This document shows positions 44,024-54,043 of a stretch of 64,000 nt of DNA, one piece after another. Made by a program: the position numbers and the translations under genes. The notes under the pieces were generated by a model, which was not told where the DNA came from, searched no databases, and saw only the letters and a list, made by a program, of their open reading frames with translations. The DNA is from Deltaproteobacteria bacterium (lineage in GTDB: Bacteria > Myxococcota > UBA727 > VGSZ01), in NCBI GenBank assembly GCA_016177705.1, contig JACOUT010000009.1, positions 397,519 to 461,518 of the forward strand. The letters are read 5' to 3'. How positions within the stretch are numbered: the stretch's first letter is position 1; each line of letters opens with the position of its first letter.

Positions 44024-44884
44024 GTGCAGATCAAGACCGTCGGCGTGGTGGGCGCCGGACAGATGGGCGCGGGCATCGCGCAGGTGGCGGCGCAGTCCGG
44101 CCTGAGCGTGGTGGTGACCGACGTGGCCGACGCCGCCGTCGAGCGCGGCAAGGGCGCCATCAAGGACAGCCTGGCGCGCCTGGTGAAGAAGGGCACGCTC
44201 ACCGAGGCGGACGCCGCCGCGGCGATGGGCCGCCTCACCTTCGGCACTTCGCTGGCGCTGCACGCGCAGGCCGACCTGGTGGTCGAGGCGGTGAGCGAGA
44301 GCGAGGCGCTGAAGAAGCGCATCTTCGCCGAGCTCGACGCCGTCGTGCGCCCCGAGGCGATCCTGGCCTCGAATACCTCGAGCATCTCGATCACGCGGCT
44401 GGCGTCGTCGACCAAGCGCGCCGACCGCTTCATCGGCATGCACTTCATGAACCCGGTGCCGGTGATGAAGTTGGTCGAGCTGATTCGCGGCATGGCGACC
44501 TCGGACGCCACCTGGGCTGCGACGCGCGGCCTGGCCGAGAAGATGGGCAAGACCACGACGGTGTCGAAGGACTATCCGGGCTTCCTGGCGAACCGCATCC
44601 TGATGCCCATGATCAACGAGGCCTTCACCGCGCTCATGGAGGGCGTGGGCTCGGCCGAGGACATCGACACCACCATGAAGCTCGGCTGCGCGCACCCGAT
44701 GGGTCCGCTCACCCTGGCCGACTTCATCGGCCTCGACACCTGCCTGGCGATCATGGAGGTGCTCTCTGACGGCTTCGCCGATCCGCGCTACCGGCCGTGC
44801 CCGCTGCTGCGCCAGTACGTCGACGCCGGCTGGCTCGGCAAGAAGAGTGGGCGCGGCGTCTACAACTATTCGGAGGCCAAGTGA
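44024..44884 (+). CDS. 3-hydroxybutyryl-CoA dehydrogenase
   Basis: A 286-residue enzyme of the short 3-hydroxyacyl-CoA dehydrogenase family, which oxidises 3-hydroxyacyl-CoA with NAD(P) or reduces the 3-keto form. The Rossmann motif [14 protein letters not shown] is at the N-terminus. [12 protein letters not shown] and the catalytic histidine segment [14 protein letters not shown] follow. [14 protein letters not shown] closes the protein. The size matches Clostridium Hbd (282). Two adjacent GTG codons could start it; 44024 gives [10 protein letters not shown], aligning with the family N-terminus, and GGAGG lies 7 bases upstream. Its stop overlaps the start of a small lipoprotein. Confidence 0.93.
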   Translation: MQIKTVGVVGAGQMGAGIAQVAAQSGLSVVVTDVADAAVERGKGAIKDSLARLVKKGTLTEADAAAAMGRLTFGTSLALHAQADLVVEAVSESEALKKRIFAELDAVVRPEAILASNTSSISITRLASSTKRADRFIGMHFMNPVPVMKLVELIRGMATSDATWAATRGLAEKMGKTTTVSKDYPGFLANRILMPMINEAFTALMEGVGSAEDIDTTMKLGCAHPMGPLTLADFIGLDTCLAIMEVLSDGFADPRYRPCPLLRQYVDAGWLGKKSGRGVYNYSEAK

Positions 44885-45111
44885 TGCGCCTGTTCACTGT
44901 TGCCGCACTGGCGGCGTCGACGTCAATTGTGTTGGCCGGCTGTGGCTTCGACTGCGAGGTGCAGGGCGAGCTGCGGCCCTTCGCCGGCTGCGACGCGCTG
45001 CAGGACGCTTACGACGCCGAACAGAGCCGCTTGGACCCGCCGCCCGACGGCGAGGTGCTCGACGAGCTGCTGGTGTGCGGCGCCGCGCACGGCTGCGAGA
45101 TTCAACCCTGA
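44884..45111 (+). CDS. Small lipoprotein
   Basis: A 75-residue predicted lipoprotein. The leader ends in lipobox VLAGC. The mature 56 residues contain five more cysteines and many acidic residues, ending VCGAAHGCEIQP. No family was recognised. Its ATG starts on the last base of the preceding TGA, and the enoyl-CoA hydratase gene begins 16 bp after its stop, so it is firmly inside the acyl-CoA operon. Confidence 0.7.
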   Translation: MRLFTVAALAASTSIVLAGCGFDCEVQGELRPFAGCDALQDAYDAEQSRLDPPPDGEVLDELLVCGAAHGCEIQP

Positions 45112-45127
45112 GCGTCTGGGAGGAACC

Positions 45128-45910
45128 ATGGGCTTCGAGAACCTGCTGGTCGAGGATCGCGGCGCGCTGCGCGTCATCACCGTCAACCGCCCGCAAGCGC
45201 TGAACGCGCTCAGCCGCAAGGTGGTCGACGAGCTTGGCCGCGCCTTCGAGGAGGCCGACGCCAACCCCGCGCTGCGCGCGCTCGCGCTCACCGGCGCGGG
45301 CGAGAAGGCCTTCGTCGCCGGCGCCGACATCACGGAGTTCTCCTCGCTGACGCCCGAGGAGGCGCGCGCCTACTCGGCCAAGGGCCACGCGGTGCTCGAT
45401 CGCCTCACGACGCTGCGCATGCCGGTGGTGGCGGCGGTGAACGGCTTCGCGCTCGGCGGCGGCCTCGAGCTGGCGCTCGCGTGCGACTTCATCTGGGCGA
45501 GCGACAGCGCGAAGCTCGGCCTGGTCGAGACCAACCTCGGCATCATCCCTGGCTTTGGCGGCGTCGCGCGCCTGTCGCGGCGCGTGGGCAAGGCGCTGGC
45601 CGCCGAGATGATCTGCTCGGCCGCTCAGCTCAAGGCCGACGAGGCGCTGCGCGTGGGCCTGGTCAACCGCGTGCTGCCGCAAGCGGAGCTGCTCGGCGAG
45701 GTGGGCAAGCTCGCCGACACCATGGCAGGCAAGGGCCCGCTCGCGCTCGCCGCCGTCAAGCGCCTGTTGCGCGAGGGCGAGGGCGCCGACCTGCGTACGG
45801 CCAACGCCATGGAGCAGGCGGCCTTCGGCCTGGTCTTCTCCACCGCCGACGCGCGTGAGGGCGTGGCCGCCTTCACCGAGAAGCGCAAGGCGAGCTTCCA
45901 GGGCCGCTGA
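45128..45910 (+). CDS. Enoyl-CoA hydratase
   Basis: A 260-residue crotonase-fold enzyme hydrating trans-2-enoyl-CoA to 3-hydroxyacyl-CoA. The oxyanion-hole segment KAFVAGADITEF lies near residues 59-70. The first catalytic Glu is in NGFALGGGLELALACD (about residues 104-119) and the second in GLVETNLGIIPGFGG (about 131-146), the pattern of true hydratases and not of isomerases with substitutions. Length is standard. The ATG is preceded by GGGAGGAA. It works between the acyl-CoA dehydrogenases and the 3-hydroxyacyl-CoA dehydrogenase of the same operon. Confidence 0.94.
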   Translation: MGFENLLVEDRGALRVITVNRPQALNALSRKVVDELGRAFEEADANPALRALALTGAGEKAFVAGADITEFSSLTPEEARAYSAKGHAVLDRLTTLRMPVVAAVNGFALGGGLELALACDFIWASDSAKLGLVETNLGIIPGFGGVARLSRRVGKALAAEMICSAAQLKADEALRVGLVNRVLPQAELLGEVGKLADTMAGKGPLALAAVKRLLREGEGADLRTANAMEQAAFGLVFSTADAREGVAAFTEKRKASFQGR

Positions 45911-45940
45911 GTCCGCGCACCTCGTCACCGGGAGGATCCG

Positions 45941-47095
45941 ATGTTCCAGCTCTCCGAGACCCACCAAGAGATCCAGAAGATGGCGCGGGCCTTCGCTGAC
46001 AAGGAGCTGAAGCCCGTCGCCGCCTCGCTCGACCGCGAGCACCGCTACCCGGCCGAGCAGGTCAAGAAGCTCGCGGAGCTCGGGCTGATGGGCGTCGCCG
46101 TCCCCGAGGACCAGGGCGGCGCCGGCCTCGACAACCTCGCCTACGCGCTCGCGATGGAGGAGGTGTCGCGCGGCTGCGCGTCGACGGCCGTGGTCATGAG
46201 CGTCAACAACTCGCTCTACTGCGATCCGGTGATGCGCTACGCCACCGTCGAGCAGAAGAAGGCTTGGCTCGAGCCCTACGCGTCGGGCAAGAAGCTCGGC
46301 TGCTTCGCGCTCACCGAGCCGGGCAACGGCTCGGACGCCGGCGCGGCGTCGTGCACGGCCACGCTGGTCAGCGACGCGTCCGGCGAGCAGTGGGAGCTGA
46401 ACGGCACCAAGGCGTGGATCACCAACGCCTACGAGGCCAACGCGGCCATCGTCTTCGCCACCACCGACCGCGCGATGAAGCACAAGGGCATCTCGGCCTT
46501 CCTCGTCCCCATGCCCACCAAGGGCCTGTCGCTCGGCAAGAAGGAAGACAAGCTCGGCATCCGCGCCTCGTCGACCGCCAACCTGATCTTCGAGAACTGC
46601 CGGATCCCCAAAGGCAACCTGCTCGGCGAGCCGGGCGCCGGCTTCAAGATCGCCATGGGCACGCTCGACGGCGGGCGCATCGGCATCGCCGCGCAGGCGC
46701 TCGGCATCGCGCAGGCGGCGCTCGAAACCGCCGTCGAGTACGCCAAGGAGCGCAAGGCCTTCGGCGAGCCCATCGCCAAGCTGCAGGCGATCCAGTTCAA
46801 GCTCGCCGACATGGCCATGCGTCTGGAGGGCGCGCGCCTGCTCACCTGGCGCGCGGCCGTGCTCAAGGACAAGGGGGCCAAGTACACCAAGGAGGCGGCG
46901 ATGGCGAAGCTCGCCGCCAGCGAGACCTCCACCTTCGTGGCGCACCAGGCCATCCAGGTGCTCGGCGGCAACGGCTACGTCAGCGAGTACCCCGTCGAGC
47001 GCAACTACCGCGACGCGCGCATCACCGAGATCTACGAGGGCACGAGCGAGATCCAACGACTCGTCATCGCTGGTGCCGTGCTCAAGGAGGGCTAG
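45941..47095 (+). CDS. Acyl-CoA dehydrogenase (short-chain type)
   Basis: A 384-residue FAD-dependent dehydrogenase forming trans-2-enoyl-CoA. It carries [14 protein letters not shown], the FAD/substrate loop, and the signature [20 protein letters not shown]. The catalytic Glu is in [12 protein letters not shown] near residue 366, the position used by short- and medium-chain enzymes. The sequence resembles butyryl-CoA dehydrogenases. GGGAGGATCCG precedes the ATG. No electron-transfer flavoprotein genes lie in the window. The next dehydrogenase starts immediately after the stop. Confidence 0.94.
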   Translation: MFQLSETHQEIQKMARAFADKELKPVAASLDREHRYPAEQVKKLAELGLMGVAVPEDQGGAGLDNLAYALAMEEVSRGCASTAVVMSVNNSLYCDPVMRYATVEQKKAWLEPYASGKKLGCFALTEPGNGSDAGAASCTATLVSDASGEQWELNGTKAWITNAYEANAAIVFATTDRAMKHKGISAFLVPMPTKGLSLGKKEDKLGIRASSTANLIFENCRIPKGNLLGEPGAGFKIAMGTLDGGRIGIAAQALGIAQAALETAVEYAKERKAFGEPIAKLQAIQFKLADMAMRLEGARLLTWRAAVLKDKGAKYTKEAAMAKLAASETSTFVAHQAIQVLGGNGYVSEYPVERNYRDARITEIYEGTSEIQRLVIAGAVLKEG

Positions 47096-48262
47096 GTGAT
47101 CGCCGACTTCCCGCTCGCGGAGGAGCAGCGCTTCATCTGGGAGAGCGCCGCGCGCTTCGCGAGGGACCGCGTGGCGCCCGACGCCGCCAAGCGCGACCGG
47201 GAGCACCGTTTTCCGTTCGACCTCGTGAGCGAGCTGGCGCAGCTCGGCCTGCTCGGCGTCAAGGTGCAGGTGGAGGACGGCGGCTCGGGCGCCGACATGA
47301 CGAGCTACGTGCTCGCCATCAGCGAGATCTCGCGCGCGTGCGCGTCGACGGCGGTCACCATGGCCGTGTCGAACCTCGTGGCCGACATCTTGTCGCGCTT
47401 CGCGTCGCTCGACCAGAAGCAGCGCTGGCTCGAGCCCTTCCTCGCCGGCAGGATGGGCCCGGCCAGCTTCGCCCTCTCCGAGCCGAGCTCGGGCTCGGAC
47501 GCCGCCGCACTGCAAATGACCGCGGTGCGGGACGGCGACGCCTGGGTGCTGAACGGCTCCAAGCAGTGGATCACCAACGGTACGCACGCGAGCTTCCACT
47601 TGCTGTTTGCGCGCGTCGTCGACGGGCCGGGCCCGCACCCGCCGGGCAGCAAGGGCATCACGTGCTTCGTGGTCGAGCGCGGCGCCAAGGGGCTCGACGC
47701 CGGCACCGAGGAGAGGAAGATGGGACTGCGCTCGTCGAACACGGCGCAGTTGCACCTCACCGACGTGCGCGTGCCGGCCGTGAATGTGGTCGGCGAGGTG
47801 GGCAAGGGCTACGCCATCGCCCTCTCCGGGCTCGACACCGGGCGCATCGGCATCGCCGCGCAGGCGCTCGGCATCATGGAGGCGGCACTCGCCGAGGGGG
47901 TGCGCTACGCCAAGGAGCGCAAGGCCTTCGGCAAGGCGCTCGCCGAGCAGCAGGCGACCCAGTTCGCCATCGCGGACTCACGCACGGACCTCGAGCAGTC
48001 TTGGCTGTTGACCTTGCGCGCCGCGGCGGATCGTGACCGTGGCGCCGAGCGCACGGCCAAGGCCTCGAGCATGGCCAAGCTGTTCTCGACGGAGGCGTGC
48101 GGCCGCGTGGTCGATCGCATGCTGCAGATCCACGGCGGCTACGGCTACGTCGAGGACTACCCGATCGAGCGCCTCTACCGCGACGCGCGCGTGACACGCA
48201 TCTACGAGGGTACGAGCGAGGTGCAGCGCATCGTCATCGCGCGCGAGCTGCTCGCGGGCTGA
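47096..48262 (+). CDS. Second acyl-CoA dehydrogenase
   Basis: A 388-residue paralogue of the preceding gene. It has ASFALSEPSSGSDAA, GGYGYVEDYPIERLYRDARV and the catalytic Glu in YEGTSEVQRIVI near residue 370. The two differ widely in the substrate-binding regions, so they probably have different chain-length or branching preferences. The GTG start directly abuts the previous stop and GGAGG lies within the end of that gene. This is the last gene of the operon; a convergent gene ends 6 bp beyond. Confidence 0.93.
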   Translation: MIADFPLAEEQRFIWESAARFARDRVAPDAAKRDREHRFPFDLVSELAQLGLLGVKVQVEDGGSGADMTSYVLAISEISRACASTAVTMAVSNLVADILSRFASLDQKQRWLEPFLAGRMGPASFALSEPSSGSDAAALQMTAVRDGDAWVLNGSKQWITNGTHASFHLLFARVVDGPGPHPPGSKGITCFVVERGAKGLDAGTEERKMGLRSSNTAQLHLTDVRVPAVNVVGEVGKGYAIALSGLDTGRIGIAAQALGIMEAALAEGVRYAKERKAFGKALAEQQATQFAIADSRTDLEQSWLLTLRAAADRDRGAERTAKASSMAKLFSTEACGRVVDRMLQIHGGYGYVEDYPIERLYRDARVTRIYEGTSEVQRIVIARELLAG

Positions 48263-48268
48263 GACGCG

Positions 48269-49411
48269 TCACTCGGGCAGCAGCGCCGCCACCACGCAGC
48301 TACTGCCGAAGATGTGCGTGCGGGCGCCGTAGGTGCAGATCTCGCCGCCACCGGCCACGCCCACCACCGGCACGTCGACACCGAAGGTCTCGAGCAGGCG
48401 GCGCACGTCGTGGTTCGGCATGCCGAAGAGCTCGCGATCGCGTGCCATGCAGTCGAAGACCACGAAGGCGAGCGGCTTGGCGGCGCCGAGCCCCTGGCGC
48501 AGGCTCTGCAACATCTCCTCGAGGTCGGTGCGCGCCGCGCGCTGATCGCGCAGCGAGAACACCACCTCGGCGCCGACCTTGGGCAAGCCAGCCACGGCCA
48601 CTGCCCCCGTCTGGGGGTCGAGCCCGACCACGTTGCGCATCAGGAAGGCGTCGCCCTCCTCGACGCCGAAGCCGGCGCACAACGAGCCCGCGAGCTGCGG
48701 CAAGCGGCTGCGCAGGGCAGGGGGCAGGTCGGCGAGCAGGGCCTCGACGGCGGGGCGGCCGTCGAGCTCTTGCACCAAGTTGGCATCGGCCGCGGTGACC
48801 CAGCGAGGCGGGCCGAGCGCGCGCGCCGCCTGCGCCACGCCGGGTACGAGCCGCACGCCGTCGACCTCGAGCAGCGCCAGGCGCGGCCCGCGCTCGGCGC
48901 GGCGGCCGAGCACGCTGGCGCGCTGGCCGGGCGGCGCCAGGCACAGGCTGCCGGCGACCGGCGCGCTGTGGTCGTCGAGCGCGTGCAGTACCTCGACGGC
49001 CTGGCCCGGCGTGCTCGCGTCCGCCGCCACCGCGACGAAGCGCGCGCGGCCGCCCGCGCCCTCGGCGAGCAGCGCGGCCGCCACGTCGCCGGCCGGTTGA
49101 TCGAGACGGCTGGTTGCCGCGCGCGCGGTCACGCCGTCGAGCAGCAGCACGGAAAGGCCCTCACTGCGCTCACGCAGGCGCACGTCGTGAAAGACGCTGG
49201 CGCCGACGAAGCCGATCCAGGGGCGCGCGCCGAGCAGGTCGGCGCAGGCCGCCGACAACGCTTCGGGATCGCGCGCCACCTCGAGCGTGGCGAACACAAG
49301 CGCGGCGCCGTCCGCGCCCAAGCGGTGCCCGAGCGCGCGCAGGCGCCGATCGACCTCGAGCACCGCGTCCGCCGGTGCCGCATGCGCGCTCGAGGCGGCT
49401 GTCGCGCGCAT
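48269..49411 (-). CDS. FIST domain sensor protein
   Basis: A 380-residue protein matching the FIST N and FIST C domain pair. The N-terminal half has the pattern of FIST_N (DLLGARPWIGFVGASVF; RARFVAVAADAST), and the C-terminal half the FIST_C features FLMRNVVGLDPQTGAVAVAG, VVFDCMARDRELFG and the closing GVAGGGEICTYG. FIST is thought to be a sensory domain binding small ligands such as amino acids. There is no output domain or membrane segment, so any signal must be passed to a partner. It lies 22 bp downstream of the isocitrate dehydrogenase gene on the same strand. Confidence 0.85.
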   Translation of the reverse strand: MRATAASSAHAAPADAVLEVDRRLRALGHRLGADGAALVFATLEVARDPEALSAACADLLGARPWIGFVGASVFHDVRLRERSEGLSVLLLDGVTARAATSRLDQPAGDVAAALLAEGAGGRARFVAVAADASTPGQAVEVLHALDDHSAPVAGSLCLAPPGQRASVLGRRAERGPRLALLEVDGVRLVPGVAQAARALGPPRWVTAADANLVQELDGRPAVEALLADLPPALRSRLPQLAGSLCAGFGVEEGDAFLMRNVVGLDPQTGAVAVAGLPKVGAEVVFSLRDQRAARTDLEEMLQSLRQGLGAAKPLAFVVFDCMARDRELFGMPNHDVRRLLETFGVDVPVVGVAGGGEICTYGARTHIFGSSCVVAALLPE

Positions 49412-49433
49412 GACGGCTCCGCGGGCCGCGGCC

Positions 49434-50843
<1,410 letters not shown>

Positions 50844-50896
50844 GCGGGCTGCGTTAGCGGCTCGCTCGCACGTCGTCGAGGGGCGTCCGCCGGGGT

Positions 50897-51727
50897 CTAC
50901 ACGACGCCGCGGTAGGCGTCGGGACGGCGGTGCTGCCAGACCGGGATGCGTCGCCGCACCTCGTCCTGCCAGGCACGGTCGATGGTGCAGGTGGCGATGC
51001 CGGTGCCGTCCCTGCACTGAGCGACCACCGTGCCCCAAGGGTCGATCGCCATGGCGTGACCGTAGGTGTCGCGCCGCTCGTTGTGCCGGCCGGTCTGCGC
51101 CGCCGCCACCACCCAGCAGGCGTTCTCGATGGCGCGCGCGCGCAACAAAGGCTCCCAATGCTCCTTGCCGGTCGTGAGCGTGAACGCCGCCGGCACCAAC
51201 AGCACCTCGGCGCCCTGCTCGGCGAGCGCGCGGTACAGCTCGGGGAAGCGCAGGTCGTAGCAGACCGAGAGCCCGAGCTTGCCCACCGGGCTGTCGACGA
51301 CCACCAGGCGATCGCCGGCGGAGGTGTGGCGTGACTCCTGGTAGATCGCGCCGTTTGGCAGCGTGACGTCGAACAGGTGGATCTTGCGGTAGACCGCGCG
51401 AATGGCGCCGGTTCCGTCGACCACCACGTGGGCGTTGTGGTGGTGCGTGCCGTCGATCTTCTCGGGGAAGCCGCCGAAGCACACCCACAGGCCTGCGTCC
51501 CTGGCGACCCCGCGGTAGCGGTCGAACAGCGCGCCGTCGAGCGGCTCGGCCATCTTGCTGGTGTCGTCGTCGCTGGCGCCGACGAAGGCAAAGCACTCGG
51601 GCAGTAGCAGCAGCGCCGCCCCGGCGTCACCAGCCTGTGCCACCAGCGAGGCACAGGCGGCGACGTTGGCAAGAACGTCGCCGCCCGCGGTCATCTGGCC
51701 GAACGCCAGGACCGGCCCTGCGCTCAC
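50897..51727 (-). CDS. Carbon-nitrogen hydrolase of the Nit1/Nit2 branch
   Basis: A 276-residue nitrilase-superfamily amidase. The catalytic triad is visible: E44 in LLPECFAF, K115 in [12 protein letters not shown] and C156 in [13 protein letters not shown]. The HLFD and CYDLRFPEL wording places it with Nit-type amidases, which hydrolyse deaminated glutathione or omega-amides such as 2-oxoglutaramate. Activity on those substrates is family inference. The GTG at 51727 overlaps the stop of the large lipoprotein upstream (GTGA), so translation is coupled. 2-Oxoglutarate would link the omega-amidase function with the neighbouring isocitrate dehydrogenase. Confidence 0.87.
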   Translation of the reverse strand: MSAGPVLAFGQMTAGGDVLANVAACASLVAQAGDAGAALLLLPECFAFVGASDDDTSKMAEPLDGALFDRYRGVARDAGLWVCFGGFPEKIDGTHHHNAHVVVDGTGAIRAVYRKIHLFDVTLPNGAIYQESRHTSAGDRLVVVDSPVGKLGLSVCYDLRFPELYRALAEQGAEVLLVPAAFTLTTGKEHWEPLLRARAIENACWVVAAAQTGRHNERRDTYGHAMAIDPWGTVVAQCRDGTGIATCTIDRAWQDEVRRRIPVWQHRRPDAYRGVV

Positions 51728-53904
51728 GGAGTGCCGGGCGTGAAGTCGTCGGGCACGAGCGCGGGCTCGACGTACAGCCACTCGGCCGGGCGGAAGGTCG
51801 CCGACGGGGCGGTGACCGTGGGGATGTCGCGGATGACCGCGATGTCCTGGTAGTTCCACGAGGTGCCGAACGCAGGACGCTCGCCGACCACGCCGAACTG
51901 ATCGATGACCGCGCCGCCGGCGAAGATCTGGTAGACGTCGTCGCCGTTGCCGCTGATGGCCGAGCTGAACTGGTCGGCCACGCCGGCGCCGAAGGCCGCT
52001 TGGAAGTCGGTCTGGTTGTAGGCGATGACGAAGACCTGGCGGCTCGGGATGGCGGCGCCCTCCGTCAGCGTGATGGTGCCCGGCGACGTGGTCGCGCCGT
52101 TGGTGAAGCGGCGGATCGACGTGGCGCGCAGGTGCCCGGTGATGCTGGTGACGTTGTAGATCTCGACGAATTTGGCGCCGCCGCCCGCGGTGTCGGGGTC
52201 GGCGATCTCGGTGAAGAACAGGCCCGGCGCGTAGAAGGTGCTCAGGCGCACGTCGTTGAGCACCGCGTTGCGGCCGTACTCGTTGACGCACACCGTGTAG
52301 GCGCCCGCGTCCACGTCGGCGCTGTAGCCCGAGCACAACCCCGCCGGGCCGTTGTCGTCGTCATACCCGATCTGTACGCCGGTGCTGTTGTAGAGGTAAA
52401 GCTCGGTGTCGCCGTTGCAGCCGGAGGGCGTGCCATTGTCGGTGCGAAGCTGCAGGCTGCCCACCACCGGCACGTCGAACGCGACGCAGTCGGTGTCGCC
52501 CACCGCCAGGTCCATCACCTGGCTGCCCGGCAGATCGATGCGGCCGGGACTGCTCAGGTCACCGTAGTCGTCGGTCGGTGTGGCGGTGACATCGACGCGC
52601 ACGCCGTTCAGCACGCGGTCGTTGCCGTACTCGTTGACGCACGCCGCGTAGTTGCCGGCTGTCACCGCGAAGCTGACGATATCGCCGCAGTAGTCGCCGC
52701 TGGTGTCGTCGGCCGACGTGACGACGACGTTGCTCGAATCGACCAGCGCGACCTGGGTGTCGTAGGTGGTGACGGCGCAGGCGCCGGCGCTGTTCGAGAC
52801 GTTGACGGTGACGCTCGACGCCACCGCGACGTTGAAGGAGAAGCAGTCCTCATCGCCCGACGGGTCAAGGTTGAAGGTGCGCGTGCCGGGCAGGGCGCCG
52901 ATCGGCGCCGCGGTGGCGAAGGTGTCGCCGGCCTCGTCGGTAAGCTGCGGCGTGGTGTTGATGGTCAGGGTGACGCCGGTGTCGACGTCGTCGTCGCCGT
53001 AGTCATTGACGCAGGCAACGTACGTGCCGGTATCGAGCGGCAGGTCGATGATGTCGCCGCAGCGGTCGACGATGGTGTCGGCGTCGGGGCCGTCCGGGCT
53101 GTCGTCGACGTAGCCGCCGGTGACCGGCACGCCTGCGGAGTAGACCTGCAACTCGGTGTCGAAGGGCATGACGCAGTCATTGACGGTACCGTTGCCGACC
53201 AGCAGGTCGACCAGCGAGTCGGCCGCAAGCGTGAACGACCAGCAGTCGACGTCGGTGCCGGGGTTGAGCGCGAAGGTGCGCGTGCTCGGCAGCGAGCCGA
53301 ACACGGTGGCGACCGACGGCGTGTTGCCCGCTTCGTCAATGATCGGCTCGCCCTCGCCCTCGCCCTCGCCTTCGCCCTCGCCCTCACCCTCACCTTCGCC
53401 CTCGCCCTCGCCCTCACCTTCGCCCTCGCCCTCGCCTTCGCCCTCGCCCTCACCCTCGCCGGCGCACGCAGGATCGTCCTGGCAGTCGAAGTCGACGCAG
53501 TCGACAAAGCGGTCGCCGTCGTTGTCGACGCCGTCGCCGCAGCGCTCGACGCACGACGGCGAGGCGTCGCAGTCGAAGTCGACACAGTCGATGAAGGTGT
53601 CGCCGTCGTTGTCGACAGCGTCGCTGCAGTTGGTCTCGACGTCGCCCTCGCCTTCACCCTCGCCCTCGCCCTCGCCTTCTCCCTCGCCCTCGCCTTCTCC
53701 CTCGCCCTCGCCGATCAGCGAGCAGGCGTCGTCGCGCGCGCAATCGTCGTCGTCGCAATCGACGTCGCCGTCGCCGTCGTTGTCCTCGGTGTCGTCGCAC
53801 ACCTCGGTCTCGGGCTGGACGGTGGTGACGCAGCCGTTGGCGGCAAGGAAGACGCCGAGCGTGAGCAGCACGGACGACGTCGCAAGACTGGAAAGGCGCA
53901 ACAT
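51724..53904 (-). CDS. Large surface lipoprotein with metal-binding repeats, Gly-Glu tracts and PPC-like domains
   Basis: A 726-residue predicted lipoprotein with lipobox AANGC (C25). Next come three copies of a Cys/Asp repeat of the form CxDxxDNDGDxxxDCxDxDC, a pattern typical of myxobacterial surface proteins and probably calcium-binding. The first copy is separated from the second by a tract of about 11 Gly-Glu dipeptides, and the third is followed by a second tract of about 19. Three domains of roughly 120 residues follow, each with paired cysteines and the pattern GTYVACVNDYG or a variant, resembling PPC (pre-peptidase C-terminal) domains. The C-terminal 140 residues begin LFFTEIADPD and resemble a lamin-tail domain. 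The ATG at 53904 fits the leader. It is coupled to the Nit-type gene. Confidence 0.85.
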   Translation of the reverse strand: MLRLSSLATSSVLLTLGVFLAANGCVTTVQPETEVCDDTEDNDGDGDVDCDDDDCARDDACSLIGEGEGEGEGEGEGEGEGEGEGEGDVETNCSDAVDNDGDTFIDCVDFDCDASPSCVERCGDGVDNDGDRFVDCVDFDCQDDPACAGEGEGEGEGEGEGEGEGEGEGEGEGEGEGEGEGEGEGEPIIDEAGNTPSVATVFGSLPSTRTFALNPGTDVDCWSFTLAADSLVDLLVGNGTVNDCVMPFDTELQVYSAGVPVTGGYVDDSPDGPDADTIVDRCGDIIDLPLDTGTYVACVNDYGDDDVDTGVTLTINTTPQLTDEAGDTFATAAPIGALPGTRTFNLDPSGDEDCFSFNVAVASSVTVNVSNSAGACAVTTYDTQVALVDSSNVVVTSADDTSGDYCGDIVSFAVTAGNYAACVNEYGNDRVLNGVRVDVTATPTDDYGDLSSPGRIDLPGSQVMDLAVGDTDCVAFDVPVVGSLQLRTDNGTPSGCNGDTELYLYNSTGVQIGYDDDNGPAGLCSGYSADVDAGAYTVCVNEYGRNAVLNDVRLSTFYAPGLFFTEIADPDTAGGGAKFVEIYNVTSITGHLRATSIRRFTNGATTSPGTITLTEGAAIPSRQVFVIAYNQTDFQAAFGAGVADQFSSAISGNGDDVYQIFAGGAVIDQFGVVGERPAFGTSWNYQDIAVIRDIPTVTAPSATFRPAEWLYVEPALVPDDFTPGTP
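53347..53460. repeat. Hexamer tandem tract encoding (Gly-Glu)n, longer copy
   Basis: About 19 units of an imperfect 6-bp repeat (CTCGCC/TTCGCC/CTCACC on the + strand) encode alternating Gly and Glu in the large lipoprotein. Because the unit is 6 bp, gain or loss of copies changes linker length without shifting frame. Third-position variation (GAG/GAA, GGC/GGT) shows the tract is not a recent pure expansion. Confidence 0.9.
53644..53712. repeat. Hexamer tandem tract encoding (Gly-Glu)n, shorter copy
   Basis: About 11 units of the same 6-bp repeat, placed between the first and second Cys/Asp repeats of the large lipoprotein. It includes CTTCTCCCTCGCCCTCG sub-repeats, suggesting duplication of a longer block as well as of single hexamers. 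Confidence 0.85.
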
Positions 53905-53973
53905 GGGGGGACTCCTGGAAATCGCGCCGATCGGTAGCCGTCGCGATCGGTGCTGCCAACGCCCTTCCACGCG

Positions 53974-53991
53974 CGCGTGAGCGATCTCACG
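53974..53991. promoter_or_regulatory. Inverted repeat in the divergent lipoprotein/rlmN gap
   Basis: GCGTGAG and CTCACGC (53974-53980 and 53985-53991) form a perfect 7-bp dyad around CGAT, near the middle of the 139-bp gap between two divergent genes. It could be a shared operator. No regulator gene lies next to it. Confidence 0.3.
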
Positions 53992-54043
53992 CCGGCGGTG
54001 CCCAGTTGGCGCCCGCACGCGCGGTGGCTACGACGATCGACCG

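Noticed and set aside
53347..53712. The hexamer tracts as a CRISPR array or non-coding satellite
   Set aside because: Units are 6 bp, without spacers, and in frame within a lipoprotein coding region, so they are coding simple repeats.
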